A stretch of 64,000 nt of DNA from VRUE01 sp963712595 (GTDB lineage Bacteria; Actinomycetota; Thermoleophilia; Solirubrobacterales; 70-9): assembly GCA_963712595.1 (NCBI GenBank), contig CAVQIM010000005.1, forward strand, positions 25,251 to 89,250. The letters run 5' to 3'. The position numbers were made by a program, and so were the translations under genes. The notes beneath the pieces are model-generated. The model saw only the letters and a list, made by a program, of their open reading frames with translations. It was not told the origin of the DNA and ran no database searches. Below, piece by piece: positions 22,871-32,206 of the stretch (the first letter of the stretch is position 1; every line of letters starts with the position of its first letter).

Positions 22871-25412
22871 CCTCGCGCTCAAAAGCCTCTGGGCGCGCAA
22901 GGCGCGCGCGCTGGCGACGACCCTCGCGGTCGTCATCGGGGTCGCCTTCGTCGCCGGCTCCTATGTCCTGACCGACACGATCTTCGCCGCCTTCGACGAA
23001 ATCTTCGACGAGTCGCTGAAGGGCACCAGCGTCGTGATCAGCGCCGAGAACCCGGTCAAACAGGAAAACGGCGAAATCCCGACGATCGGCGCCTCGCTGC
23101 TGCCGCGGGTGCAGAAAACGCCGGGGGTGAGGCTCGCCGCCGGGGCGATCTTCACGCCGGGCGGCTTCTTCGACTCCGAGGGCGAGAAGATCGGCAACAA
23201 ATTCGCGCCGAAGTTCATCTCCTCGAACCTGCCCGACGGCCTCGAGTCGCTGACCTACATCGAAGGCCACCAGCCGCGCGGCCCGACCGAAGCCTCGATC
23301 GACAAGGCGGCGGCGGAAAGCTCCGACCTGAAGATGGGCGAAAGGATCAGGTTGATCGGCCAGGGCAGCGCGCGCTCCTTTGAGCTGGTCGGCTTCACCC
23401 GCCTGGGCGGCGCCTCGTTCGGCGGCGCCAGCATCGCCCAGGTGACGCTGCCGGTCGCGCAGCGCCTCACCCACAAGGTCGGGCGCTTCGACCAGATCTC
23501 GGTCGCGGCCGACAAGGGCGTCTCGGCGACGACCCTGAAGCGGAGGATCGCCCGACAGATGCCCCCCGGGGTAACGGTGGAGACGGCGGAGGAAAACGCC
23601 GATCGCGGCTCCGAGGAAATCCGCGAAAACCTCAGCTTCCTGCAGATCTTCCTGCTCGTCTTCGGCTTCATCGCCGTCCTCGTCGGCTCCTTCCTGATCT
23701 TCAACACCTTCTCGATCACGGTCGCCCAGCGGGTGACCGAGTTCGGCATGCTGCGCACGCTCGGCGCCTCGCGGCGGCAGATCCTCGGCGACGTCGTCGT
23801 CGAGGCCCTGGCGATCGGGGTGGTCGGCGCCGTCGTCGGCATCGGCGGCGGCTTCGTCATCGCCAAGCTCCTTAACACCCTGCTCGAAGCCTTCGAAATC
23901 GATCTCCCCACCACGAGCCTGGTGATGGAAACGCGGACGATCGTCGTCTCGCTGCTGATCGGGATCCTCGTCACCGTGCTCTCTTCGCTGGTGCCGGCCG
24001 TGCGCTCGACGCGGGTGCCGCCGATCGCCGCCCTGCACGCGGTCGCAGCACCGCCCTCCCGCCGCCGTCGCTTGATCGGCATCGTCGCCTCGGTGCTGCT
24101 CGGCGCCGTCGGCCTGGCGATGATCCTGATCGGCCTTTTCGGCAGTGCCTCGGCGGGCACGGCCGCGGGCCTGATCGGCGGCGGCGCTGTCGCCATCGTC
24201 TTCGCCGTCTCGCTCTTCAGCCCGCGTCTGGTGCCGCCCCTCGCCACGGTCGCCGGCTGGCCGCTGGAGCGGTTGCGCAGGTTGATCGGCAGGCTGGCGC
24301 GCGAGAACGCGCAGCGCAACCCGAGCCGCACGGCGGTGACCGCCGCGGCGCTGATGATCGGCCTCACCGTGGTCGCCTTCGTCACCGTCTTTGCCGCCGG
24401 GCTGAAGAGCTCGGTCGCGCAGGTCGTCGACGACAACTTCGCCGGTGGCCTGGTGATCCAGAACAGCGACGGCTTCTCGCCGATCCCGAACGGGGCGGCG
24501 CTCGCGGCGACGAAGGTTCCCGGGGTGGACGCGGTGGCGACGATCCGCTCGGCGCAGGCGAAGCTGGTCGACGGCGGTGCCGGTGCGCAGGTCTCCGCCC
24601 CGAGCCGCGACGTTGAAAAGGCGGTCGACGTCGAATGGAAGGAGGGTGGGCCGGCGACCCTGCGCCGCCTGCGCGACGGGCAGGCGATCCTCTCCAACTC
24701 CTTTGCCTCCGGCCATGGGCTCGAGGTCGGCGATCGCTTCCGCCTGCTCAGCCAGACACGGCACCGGCCGAGCTTCGAGGTCGTGGGCGAGTTCGACGCC
24801 AAGCTCGGCGTCTTCGGCAGCGTCCTGATCACCCAGGCTGCCCTCGCCCGCGAGTTCGGCCAGAGCCAGGACACGATCGATTTCGTCGAGACGGCGCCGG
24901 GCGCCGACGCCGTCGAGGTCCAGGCGGCGCTCACGGCCTTGGTCGAAAGGGCGTTCCCGGTCGCCGAAGTGATGAACCAGCAGGAACTGAAGGAAAGCCG
25001 CGAAGAACAGGTCGACCAGCTGGTCAACCTCGTCTACGCGCTGCTCCTCCTCGCGATCGTGATCTCGCTCTTCGGGATCGCCAACACGCTGGCGCTCTCG
25101 ATCCACGAACGGACGCGGGAGCTGGGGATGCTGCGGGCAATCGGCATGTCGCGGCGCCAGGTGCGCTCGATGATCCGCTACGAGGCGGTGATCACGGCCC
25201 TGATCGGTGCGATCCTCGGCATGGCCCTCGGCATCGTCTTCGCGGCGCTGATCGCCCAGCCGCTCAAGGACGAAGGCTTCACGCTCTCCTATCCGGTGGG
25301 GTCGCTGCTCGGCCTACTCGTCTTCGCCGCCTTCATCGGCGTGCTGGCCGCGATCCCGCCGGCCCGCCGCGCTTCGCGCCTCGACGTGTTGGAGTCCCTC
25401 CAGTACGAGTAG
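22863..25412 (+). CDS. FtsX-family ABC permease, two FtsX domains
   Basis: An 849-residue permease. An N-terminal helix (ALATTLAVVIGVAFVAGSYV) is followed by a large extracytoplasmic domain, an FtsX domain (helices near 265-400), two extra helices, a second extracytoplasmic domain, and a second FtsX domain ending in PPARRASRLDVLESLQYE. TFSITVAQRVTEFGMLRTLG and its repeat in IHERTRELGMLRAIG are the coupling-loop motifs. TTG start at 22863 inside the end of the ATPase gene. The cargo is unknown; this architecture is common in actinobacteria. Confidence 0.93.
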   Translation: MTSLALKSLWARKARALATTLAVVIGVAFVAGSYVLTDTIFAAFDEIFDESLKGTSVVISAENPVKQENGEIPTIGASLLPRVQKTPGVRLAAGAIFTPGGFFDSEGEKIGNKFAPKFISSNLPDGLESLTYIEGHQPRGPTEASIDKAAAESSDLKMGERIRLIGQGSARSFELVGFTRLGGASFGGASIAQVTLPVAQRLTHKVGRFDQISVAADKGVSATTLKRRIARQMPPGVTVETAEENADRGSEEIRENLSFLQIFLLVFGFIAVLVGSFLIFNTFSITVAQRVTEFGMLRTLGASRRQILGDVVVEALAIGVVGAVVGIGGGFVIAKLLNTLLEAFEIDLPTTSLVMETRTIVVSLLIGILVTVLSSLVPAVRSTRVPPIAALHAVAAPPSRRRRLIGIVASVLLGAVGLAMILIGLFGSASAGTAAGLIGGGAVAIVFAVSLFSPRLVPPLATVAGWPLERLRRLIGRLARENAQRNPSRTAVTAAALMIGLTVVAFVTVFAAGLKSSVAQVVDDNFAGGLVIQNSDGFSPIPNGAALAATKVPGVDAVATIRSAQAKLVDGGAGAQVSAPSRDVEKAVDVEWKEGGPATLRRLRDGQAILSNSFASGHGLEVGDRFRLLSQTRHRPSFEVVGEFDAKLGVFGSVLITQAALAREFGQSQDTIDFVETAPGADAVEVQAALTALVERAFPVAEVMNQQELKESREEQVDQLVNLVYALLLLAIVISLFGIANTLALSIHERTRELGMLRAIGMSRRQVRSMIRYEAVITALIGAILGMALGIVFAALIAQPLKDEGFTLSYPVGSLLGLLVFAAFIGVLAAIPPARRASRLDVLESLQYE

Positions 25413-25506
25413 CCAGAGGCCGTAGGGCCGGCGCATTCCGGCGTCCTCGGTCGCTCGCGTGCAGAAGCACGCCACGTTTGGACGGCTTGGCCCTACGGCC
25501 TCTGGC
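25412..25506. terminator. 18-bp inverted repeat between convergent genes
   Basis: Arms 25412-25429 and 25489-25506 are perfect reverse complements around a 59-nt GC-rich spacer. One arm begins inside the permease stop codon and the other ends 1 nt before the csoR-like stop, so it lies exactly between two convergent genes. A two-way terminator or a mobile-type repeat are both possible. Confidence 0.7.
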
Positions 25507-25507
25507 G

Positions 25508-25804
25508 CTAGCCGTGTCGGAGAAGGCGGCGAACGGCGTCCATCAACTCATTCGTCCGATCCGGTCGCTCCTTCTCGGGAGCCTCCATTACACAGTGCGC
25601 GGCGTGGTCGGAGAGCAGCTCCAGGGCGACCTTGTCGAGGGCTGCCTGGATCGCGGTCACCTGGGTGACGACGTCGATGCAGTAGCGGTTCTCCTCGACC
25701 ATCTTCTCGACCCCTCGGACCTGCCCCTCGATTCGGCGCAGGCGCTTGAGCACTGCGTCGCGGTTTTCTGTGTAGCCGTGGGTCGCCTCAGTCGATGCAG
25801 CCAT
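25508..25804 (-). CDS. csoR: CsoR/DUF156-family metal-sensing repressor
   Basis: A 98-residue helical repressor from the ATG at 25804; a start at 25822 would overlap the operator. DUF156 family features: RLRRIEGQVRGVEKMVEENRYCIDV and the distal pair in DHAAHCV, giving the Cys-His-Cys copper-type ligand set. Binding of Cu(I) (or a related thiol signal) releases DNA. The expected copper ATPase or chaperone is not next to it; the downstream genes are an esterase and P450, so it may control only itself or remote genes. Confidence 0.9.
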   Translation of the reverse strand: MAASTEATHGYTENRDAVLKRLRRIEGQVRGVEKMVEENRYCIDVVTQVTAIQAALDKVALELLSDHAAHCVMEAPEKERPDRTNELMDAVRRLLRHG

Positions 25805-25820
25805 CGCCGACCAGTATGGC

Positions 25821-25837
25821 ATACCCCCTAGGGGTAT
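25821..25837. promoter_or_regulatory. CsoR-type operator
   Basis: ATACCCCCTAGGGGTAT, 17 bp, is an almost perfect palindrome of the TACCCC..GGGGTA kind known for CsoR/DUF156 repressors. It lies 17 bp upstream of the csoR-like ATG and 6 bp from the stop of the esterase gene, so self-regulation is the natural reading. Confidence 0.8.
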
Positions 25838-25843
25838 CAGCGA

Positions 25844-26839
25844 TCAGCTCAAGCCCATGCGGAGCGCGCCGGAGATCTCCATCATCGCGGCCCTGGCGTT
25901 GGGGCAGACCGCAGTCAGGTTGGCGAAGCCGTGGATCAGGCCGCGGTAGCGCTTCAGCGCGACCTTGACGCCGGCCTCGCGCATCCGTTCCGCGTAGATC
26001 TCTCCCTCGTCGCGCAGCGGGTCGAAGCCGGCGGTGGCGACGTAGGCCGGCGCCAGGTCGGCGACGTTGGCAGCGCGCATCATCGAGGCCCGCGGGTCCT
26101 CTCCGTCGACGCCCTCGGGCAGGTAGCGGCTTTCGAACCACTCCATGTCGCTCCGGGTCAGCAGGAATCCCTCGGCAAAGATGTCGCGCGAGGCATGGCC
26201 GCCGACCACGTCGGTGGCCGGGTAGAGCAGCAGCTGCATCGCCGGCCGCGGTCCGCCGGCGTCGCGCGCCTGCAGGCAGACCCCGGCGGAGAGGTTGCCG
26301 CCGGCGCTGTCGCCGCCGACCGCGATGCGGGCCGGGTCGGCGCCCAGCTCGGCCGCCTGCTCCGCCGACCAGACGAAGGCGGCCATCGCGTCTTCGACCG
26401 CGGCGGGGAAGGGGTGCTCCGGGGCAAGGCGGTACTCGATCGAGAGCACCCGGCAGCCGCTGAACTCGGCGAGGAAGCGGCAAACCCCGTCGTGGGTGTC
26501 GAGGTCGCCGATCACCCAGCCGCCGCCGTGGTAGTAGACGAGCAGCGGCCCCGGCGCGGGCGGTGCTCCGTGTGCGACGTAGAAGCGAGCCGCGATCTCA
26601 CCGGCCGGCCCCGGGATAGTCAGGTCCTCCACCCGCGCCATCGGCCGCGGCGGCCCGCTGATCGCCGGCACTCCCTCCAGGTTCTCGGCCCGCGCCTGCT
26701 CGACCGTTCGCCCCTCCACCAGCGAGGTCTCGCCCGCCCGCTTCGCCAGCCAGAGCAGCATGTGGATGTCGGGCGCGAGCTCCTGGCCGTCGAGCCGCGC
26801 CGGCGGCCCCGCCAGCCTGCGCTGGGTGCTCGGCTTCAT
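25844..26839 (-). CDS. Alpha/beta hydrolase, hormone-sensitive-lipase family esterase
   Basis: A 331-residue hydrolase from the ATG at 26839. The oxyanion-hole motif HGGGW, the nucleophile elbow GGDSAGGNLS, the catalytic aspartate in ATAGFDPLRDEGE and the histidine in LIHGFANL form a complete type IV esterase set. Short-chain ester substrates are typical; the true substrate is unknown. Its upstream region is shared with the divergent P450 gene. It is followed by the csoR-like gene with only the operator between. Confidence 0.9.
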   Translation of the reverse strand: MKPSTQRRLAGPPARLDGQELAPDIHMLLWLAKRAGETSLVEGRTVEQARAENLEGVPAISGPPRPMARVEDLTIPGPAGEIAARFYVAHGAPPAPGPLLVYYHGGGWVIGDLDTHDGVCRFLAEFSGCRVLSIEYRLAPEHPFPAAVEDAMAAFVWSAEQAAELGADPARIAVGGDSAGGNLSAGVCLQARDAGGPRPAMQLLLYPATDVVGGHASRDIFAEGFLLTRSDMEWFESRYLPEGVDGEDPRASMMRAANVADLAPAYVATAGFDPLRDEGEIYAERMREAGVKVALKRYRGLIHGFANLTAVCPNARAAMMEISGALRMGLS

Positions 26840-26924
26840 CCCGCAGGCCCTGCGAACGATCCGGTGCTCCAGATGGGAAGGGAGTCGCGGTGGCGGCACG
26901 GGGCGGCAGGCTACGCGATTCCTC

Positions 26925-26938
26925 TGAGACGTATCTCA
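26925..26938. promoter_or_regulatory. Candidate operator between esterase and P450 genes
   Basis: TGAGACGTATCTCA has 5-bp inverted arms around CGTA, in the 139-bp divergent gap. The symmetry suggests a TetR- or GntR-type site, but no regulator gene is adjacent. Confidence 0.35.
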
Positions 26939-26978
26939 CACGTGGGGTGGGGGCACGTACTAGCCTCGATGCAAGGCG

Positions 26979-28319
26979 ATGGAGGCAGCGACCACAACCG
27001 CTCCCCGGCCGGCGACCCGGCCAGTGGAGCGACGGCTTCCGCCCGGCCCGCCGCTGCCGGTGCCGATCCAGACCGCGATCTGGTCGCGCCAGGCGCGGCG
27101 CATGCTCTACTCCTGCCAGGACCGTTACGGCGACGTCTTCACGATTCGCCTCGCCCACGAGGGGACCTGGGTGATACTCGCCGACCCGGCGGCGATCAAG
27201 CAGGTCTTCACCGGCGACCCGCGCGTCTTCCACGCCGGCGAGGGCAATCAGATCCTCGCCCCGATCCTCGGCCGCAACTCGGTCCTCGTCCTCGACGAGA
27301 AGCCGCACATGAGCCAGCGCAAGCTCCTGCTGCCGCCCTTCCACGGCGAGCGGATGCAGGGCTACGAGGCGACGATGCGGGAGATCGCCGAGCGGGAGAT
27401 CGAGGGCTGGCCCACCGGCGTCCCCCACAAGCTGCGCCCGCGGATGCAGGCGATGACGCTGGAGATCATCCTGCGCACCGTCTTCGGCGTGCGCGAGGGG
27501 GGGAGGATGCGCGAGCTGCGCGGGGCGCTGCGCGACTTCCTCGATCTCACCACCAATCCACGCCTGCTCCTCCCGGTCCTGCTGGTCGGGCCCGGACGGG
27601 TCCGCGGGCTCGGCCCCTTCCGGCGCCGCATCGACCGCGTCGATGCGTTGATCTACGCCGAGATCGCCGAGCGCCGCCGCGCGGCCGACCTCGAGGAGCG
27701 CGACGACGTGCTCTCGATGCTGATCGAGGCCCGCCACGAGGACGGCAGCCCGATGAGCGACGAGGAGATGCGCGACGAGCTGCTCACCCTGCTCGTCGCC
27801 GGCCACGAGACGACGGCGACGTCGCTCGCCTGGGCCGCGGAGCGCCTTGCTCGCCACCCGGACAAGCTCGAACGGCTGCGCGCCGAGGTCAAGGAGGGCA
27901 CCGGCGAGTACATGACGGCGACGATCCAGGAGACGCTGCGCCTGCGCCCTGTGATCTCGATCGTCCTGCGCCGACTCACCGAGCCGGTCGAGATTGGGGG
28001 CCACGAGCTGCCGGCCGGCGTCTCGGTGGCCCCCTGCGTCTACCTCGCCCACCGCAACCCCGAGGTCTACCCCGAACCGGACCGCTTCCTCCCGGAGCGC
28101 TTCCTCGAGAACCCACCCGGCACCTACTCCTGGATCCCCTTCGGCGGTGGCGTCCGCCGCTGCCTCGGCGCCTCCTTCGCCCAGTTCGAGATGGCCGTCG
28201 TCCTCGAGGAGCTGCTCAAGCGCCACCGCATCCTCCCCGCCAATCCCAAGCCCGAGCGCGTCTTCCGCCGCGCGATCACCGAGACCCCGCGCCACGACGC
28301 CGAGGTCATTCTGAATTAA
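26979..28319 (+). CDS. Cytochrome P450
   Basis: A 446-residue soluble heme monooxygenase. The proline-rich start (RRLPPGPPLPVP) leads into the fold. The I-helix oxygen-activation motif AGHETTA is near residue 274, the ExxR motif as ETLRLRP near 317, the PERF-like segment in FLPERFLENPP, and the heme-thiolate loop FGGGVRRCLGA near 390. ATG at 26979. No ferredoxin partner is adjacent. The layout resembles CYP families acting on lipids or steroids, but the substrate cannot be told. Confidence 0.95.
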   Translation: MEAATTTAPRPATRPVERRLPPGPPLPVPIQTAIWSRQARRMLYSCQDRYGDVFTIRLAHEGTWVILADPAAIKQVFTGDPRVFHAGEGNQILAPILGRNSVLVLDEKPHMSQRKLLLPPFHGERMQGYEATMREIAEREIEGWPTGVPHKLRPRMQAMTLEIILRTVFGVREGGRMRELRGALRDFLDLTTNPRLLLPVLLVGPGRVRGLGPFRRRIDRVDALIYAEIAERRRAADLEERDDVLSMLIEARHEDGSPMSDEEMRDELLTLLVAGHETTATSLAWAAERLARHPDKLERLRAEVKEGTGEYMTATIQETLRLRPVISIVLRRLTEPVEIGGHELPAGVSVAPCVYLAHRNPEVYPEPDRFLPERFLENPPGTYSWIPFGGGVRRCLGASFAQFEMAVVLEELLKRHRILPANPKPERVFRRAITETPRHDAEVILN

Positions 28320-28323
28320 CGCC

Positions 28324-28426
28324 CTGAGGGCGTAGAGCCAAGCAGGGGCGTGCACGCGGCGGAGCGACAGTGCTCTGAACGGCGCGCAGCCGCGGGCGCG
28401 GCCATGCCCCGGCTATACGCCCTCAG
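28324..28426. terminator. Inverted repeat between P450 and nrdJ ends
   Basis: Arms 28324-28339 and 28411-28426 pair at 15 of 16 positions around a 71-nt GC-rich spacer. One arm begins 5 nt after the P450 stop; the other covers the nrdJ stop codon. It separates two convergent genes and is probably a bidirectional terminator; the long spacer is like the repeats at 18212 and 25412. Confidence 0.65.
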
Positions 28427-31260
28427 CCGCAGCCGGTGTTGTTGCCGCAGGACGAGCAGGTGTAGCAGGAGCCCGTGCGCTGCATCATGCCGCCGCACTG
28501 CTCGCAGGCTGGGCCGAGGTCGAGGCCGGACATCTTGGCCGGGACCACCGGTGGGGTTTCGGTGAAGGCCGCCGAGGCCGGGACCGCCTCGCCACCGCTG
28601 GCCTTCGCCTTCTCGGCGCCGTTGCCGTTGCCTGGCTTGGAGTGGCCGTTGCCGCCGCCGTTGGCCGGGCCGGCGGTGTCGCCGGTGTCGATGCCGAGCC
28701 CGAGCTGGGTCGTCTCGGCGTCGCGCTTGGCCCGCACCTCGGTGGTGAGGATGCCGAGGTCCTCCAGCGTTTCGGTGTCCTCGATGAAGCGGCTCGCGAC
28801 CCAGCGCATGATGTAGTCGGGCATCGACTTGGCGAAGGGGATCTCGGGGTTGCCGGTGATCCCCTCCGGCTCGAAGCGCATGTAGCTGAACTTGCGCACG
28901 AAGGTCTCCAGGGGCACGCCGTACTGGAGGCCGATCGAGATCGCGGTGGCGAAGGCGTTGAGCAGCCCGCGCATGGTCGATCCCTCCTTGCCGATGTCAG
29001 TGAGGAAGATCTCTCCGACCGAGCCATCCTCGTACTTGCCGGCGGTGATGTATCCCTCGTGGCCGGCGATCGAGAACTTGTGGGTGATCGACTCGCGCGT
29101 CTTCGGCATCCGCTTGCGCTCGGGGGGAGCGACGAGGGCCTCGGCCTCGGCGCCCTTTTCCTCCTGAGCGTCGGTGCGCAGCGCCTGCGCTGTCTTCGAG
29201 CCGTCGCGGTAGATCGCCAGCGCCTTGAGGCCGCCCTTCCAGCCGCGCGTGTAGGCGTCGGCGATGTCCTCCACCGTCGCCGTCTGGGGCAGGTTGACCG
29301 TCTTCGAGATCGCCCCCGAGATGAAGGGCTGGGTCGCCGCCATCATGTCGATGTGGCCGGTGTGGGTGATCGCCCGCTCGCCGACCGCGACGTCGAAGAC
29401 CGGCAGGTGCTCGTCCTTCAGTCCCGGGGCGCCGATGATCGTCGCGTTCTCGGCGATGTGGGCGTCGATCTGGTCGACCTCCGCCTCCGAGTAGCCCAGC
29501 GTGCGCAGCGCCAGCGGCACCGACTTGTTGACGATCGTCATCTGGCCGCCGCCGACCAGCTCCTTGAACTTGACCAGTGAGAAGTCGGGCTCGATCCCGG
29601 TCGTGTCGCAGTCCATCAAGAAGCTGATCGTCCCGGTCGGCGCCAGCACCGTCGCCTGCGCGTTGCGGTAGCCGTGCTCCTCGCCGAGCGCGACCGCCTC
29701 GTCCCAGGACCGCTGCGCCGCCGCCAACAGCTCGCCCTTGATCCCGGTGGCGTCGACGTCGTAGGAGGCGTCGCGGTGCATCCGCATCACCCCGTTGTGG
29801 GCGTCGCGGTTCTTGTCGTACTCCTCGTAGGGCCCGGTTGCCTCAGCCGAGATCAGCGCCGACTGGCGGTAGGCGCGGCCGGTCATCAGCGCCGTGATCG
29901 CGGCGGCGACGTTGCGGCCCTCGACCGAGTCGTAGGGCAGGCCGTCGGACATCAGCAGGGCGCCGAGGTTGGCGTAGCCGAGGCCGAGCTGGCGGAACTT
30001 GTTCGCGTTCTCGGTGATTCCCTCGGTCGGGTAGCTGGAGAAGCCGACCACGATCTCCTGGGCGAGGAAGACGATGTCGACCGCGTGCTCGAAGTCCTCG
30101 ACGTCGAAGCTGCCGTCCTCGCGGCGGAACTTCATCAGGTTGAGCGAGGCGAGGTTGCAGGCCGAGTCGTCGACGTGCATGTACTCGGAGCACGGGTTGG
30201 AGGCGTTGATCCGCCCCGACTCAGGACAGGTGTGCCAGCGGTTGATCGTGGTGTCGTACTGGATGCCGGGGTCGGCGCAGCGCCAAGCGGCGTCGGAGAT
30301 CTGGTTCATCAGATCGCGTGCGTCGATGGTTTTGAGCACTTCGCCGCTGGTCCGCGCGGTCAGGCCCCAGTCATCGCCCGCCTCGACCGTCTCCATGAAC
30401 TCGTCGGTGACCCGCACCGAGTTGTTGGCGTTCTGGTACTGGATCGAGGTGAAGCCCTCGCCGTCGATCGACATGTCGAAGCCGGCGTCACGCAGGGCCT
30501 CGGCCTTCTTCTCCTCGTCGGCCTTGCACCAGATGAAGTGCTCGATGTCGGGATGGTCGACGTCGAGCACGACCATCTTCGCCGCGCGCCGCGTCTTGCC
30601 CCCCGACTTGATCGTCCCCGCCCAGGCGTCGGCGCCGCGCATGAAGCTGACCGGGCCGCTTGCGGTGCCACCCTTTTTCAGCTGCTCTTCGGAGCCGCGG
30701 ATGTTGGAGAGGTTGATCCCCGAGCCGGAGCCGCCGCGGAAGATCTTGCCCTCCTTGGTGTTCCAGTCGAGGATCGACTCCATGTTGTCTTCGACGCTGA
30801 GGATGAAGCAGGCCGAGCACTGCGGGCGCTCCTCGAAGCCGACGTTGAACCAGACCGGCGAGTTGAAGGCCGCCTTCTGGTTGAGCAGGATGGAGGTCAG
30901 CTCGGCTTCGAAGGCATCGGCGTCCTCAGCCGAGGCGAAGTAGCCGCCCGTGCGCCCCCACTCGGAGATCGTCCCGGCGACGCGCCCGATCATCTGCTTG
31001 ACCGAGGACTCGCGCTTCTCGCTGCCGAGCTGGCCGCGGAAGTACTTCTGGGCGACGATGTTCGTAGCGTTCTGCGACCAGCTCTTGGGGAACTCGACCC
31101 CGCGCTGCTCGAAGGCCGGGCTCTCCGGATTCCCGATCACCGCATCGCGCGTCTCCCACTCGATCTCGTCGAAGGGATGGGTCTCCGCAGTCGAGAATCG
31201 CCGCTCTATCGAGAGGCCCTTCAGACCGGTCTGGGGGGTGCTGGTGGCGGTCTTGGACAT
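28423..31260 (-). CDS. nrdJ: Adenosylcobalamin-dependent ribonucleotide reductase (class II)
   Basis: Makes deoxyribonucleotides with coenzyme B12; 945 residues from the ATG at 31260 (ribosome site GAGAGGAG; the longer upstream frame is not family-like). Seen: AAFNSPVWFNVGFEERPQCS, with the first active-site cysteine in CSACFILSVED, NPCSEYMHVDDSACNLASLN with the radical-chain cysteine, and PTGTISFLMDCDTTGIEPDF. The C-terminus carries the zinc-like tail CEQCGGMMQRTGSCYTCSSC. A Gly/Asn-rich linker precedes that tail. No class I genes are in view, and I found no cobalamin riboswitch in the 175-bp upstream gap. Confidence 0.96.
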   Translation of the reverse strand: MSKTATSTPQTGLKGLSIERRFSTAETHPFDEIEWETRDAVIGNPESPAFEQRGVEFPKSWSQNATNIVAQKYFRGQLGSEKRESSVKQMIGRVAGTISEWGRTGGYFASAEDADAFEAELTSILLNQKAAFNSPVWFNVGFEERPQCSACFILSVEDNMESILDWNTKEGKIFRGGSGSGINLSNIRGSEEQLKKGGTASGPVSFMRGADAWAGTIKSGGKTRRAAKMVVLDVDHPDIEHFIWCKADEEKKAEALRDAGFDMSIDGEGFTSIQYQNANNSVRVTDEFMETVEAGDDWGLTARTSGEVLKTIDARDLMNQISDAAWRCADPGIQYDTTINRWHTCPESGRINASNPCSEYMHVDDSACNLASLNLMKFRREDGSFDVEDFEHAVDIVFLAQEIVVGFSSYPTEGITENANKFRQLGLGYANLGALLMSDGLPYDSVEGRNVAAAITALMTGRAYRQSALISAEATGPYEEYDKNRDAHNGVMRMHRDASYDVDATGIKGELLAAAQRSWDEAVALGEEHGYRNAQATVLAPTGTISFLMDCDTTGIEPDFSLVKFKELVGGGQMTIVNKSVPLALRTLGYSEAEVDQIDAHIAENATIIGAPGLKDEHLPVFDVAVGERAITHTGHIDMMAATQPFISGAISKTVNLPQTATVEDIADAYTRGWKGGLKALAIYRDGSKTAQALRTDAQEEKGAEAEALVAPPERKRMPKTRESITHKFSIAGHEGYITAGKYEDGSVGEIFLTDIGKEGSTMRGLLNAFATAISIGLQYGVPLETFVRKFSYMRFEPEGITGNPEIPFAKSMPDYIMRWVASRFIEDTETLEDLGILTTEVRAKRDAETTQLGLGIDTGDTAGPANGGGNGHSKPGNGNGAEKAKASGGEAVPASAAFTETPPVVPAKMSGLDLGPACEQCGGMMQRTGSCYTCSSCGNNTGCG

Positions 31261-31435
31261 CAAACTTCTCCTCTCGCGGCGACTTTCAGGGGTGACTTCC
31301 CAGGATTGCCTTTGGCGCGGACGGAACCCATGCCAATCCACGCCTGCTACGCACGACTGCGAAAGATCTATTGCAATTCGTTTGCTCTCACATGGTGTCA
31401 ATCCCGCAATGTCGGCAGAAAGAGCGGGGTACGCT

Positions 31436-32197
31436 ATGTGCATGGTTGAAGATCTGCGCAGGGGCGCGGAGCGAATGGGCGAGCGGGCGACCGCGGCGAG
31501 AGATGCAGCGGTTGAGAGGGCCGAGGCCGCCAAGGATGCGGCCAGCGAGGCGATTGCCGCGGTCAAGCCGAGGCTGCGCGGCGTCTCCCACGAGTGGGCC
31601 TTCTTCGTCTCGCTCTTCCTCGGCGGCGCCCTGATCGTCGCCGCCAAGACACCGGAGGCGACGCTCGCCGTGGCGATCTACGCGGTCAGCCTCTCCGCCC
31701 TGCTCGGCACCAGCGCCCTCTACCACCGGGTCAACTGGACCCGGCCCAACGTGCGGCGCTGGATGCGCCGCCTCGATCACTCGATGATCTTCTTCCTCAT
31801 CGCCGGCACCTACACGCCCTTCGCCCTGCTCGTCCTCGACGGCCCGCTCGCCGACGCGATCCTGGTTGTCGTCTGGGCCGGCGCGATCGCCGGCGCCGTC
31901 GTCGAGATGGTCTGGATCGAACACCCCAAGTGGGTTGCGGCGCTGATCTACATGTCGCTCGGCTGGGTTGCCGCGATCGCCTTCCCCGGCCTCTGGGACG
32001 AGATGGGCGTCGCCGGCACCCTGCTCGTCGCCGCTGGGGGGCTGCTCTACACCGCCGGCGCCGTCGTCTACGCGACCCAGCGCCCCAACCCCAACCCCCG
32101 CGTCTTCGGCTACCACGAGGTCTTCCACCTCCTCGTCATCGCCGCCGCCGCAGCCCACTTCGCCGCAGTCGCCTTCTTCGCCCTCCCGGCCGCCTGA
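31436..32197 (+). CDS. Hemolysin III / PAQR-family membrane protein
   Basis: A 253-residue protein with a charged alanine-rich N-terminal helix (about 40 residues, ARDAAVERAEAAKDAASEAI) and seven hydrophobic helices. Family marks: GTSALYHRVNWT after helix 2, RRLDHSMIFFLIAGTYTPF, and the C-terminal FGYHEVFHLLVI with metal-binding histidines. Members are hydrolase-like membrane proteins; the role in bacteria is unsettled. Start ATG 31436 (31442 also possible). It diverges from nrdJ. Confidence 0.9.
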   Translation: MCMVEDLRRGAERMGERATAARDAAVERAEAAKDAASEAIAAVKPRLRGVSHEWAFFVSLFLGGALIVAAKTPEATLAVAIYAVSLSALLGTSALYHRVNWTRPNVRRWMRRLDHSMIFFLIAGTYTPFALLVLDGPLADAILVVVWAGAIAGAVVEMVWIEHPKWVAALIYMSLGWVAAIAFPGLWDEMGVAGTLLVAAGGLLYTAGAVVYATQRPNPNPRVFGYHEVFHLLVIAAAAAHFAAVAFFALPAA

Positions 32198-32206
32198 GAA
32201 CAGTGC

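Noticed and set aside
22785..25106. 773-codon minus-strand frame opposite the ABC permease
   Set aside because: Highly charged, repetitive composition and no motif; permease and ATPase on plus strand are unmistakable.
31261..31435. Cobalamin riboswitch upstream of nrdJ
   Set aside because: Looked for the B12-box type core and long leader; the 175-bp divergent gap shows neither.
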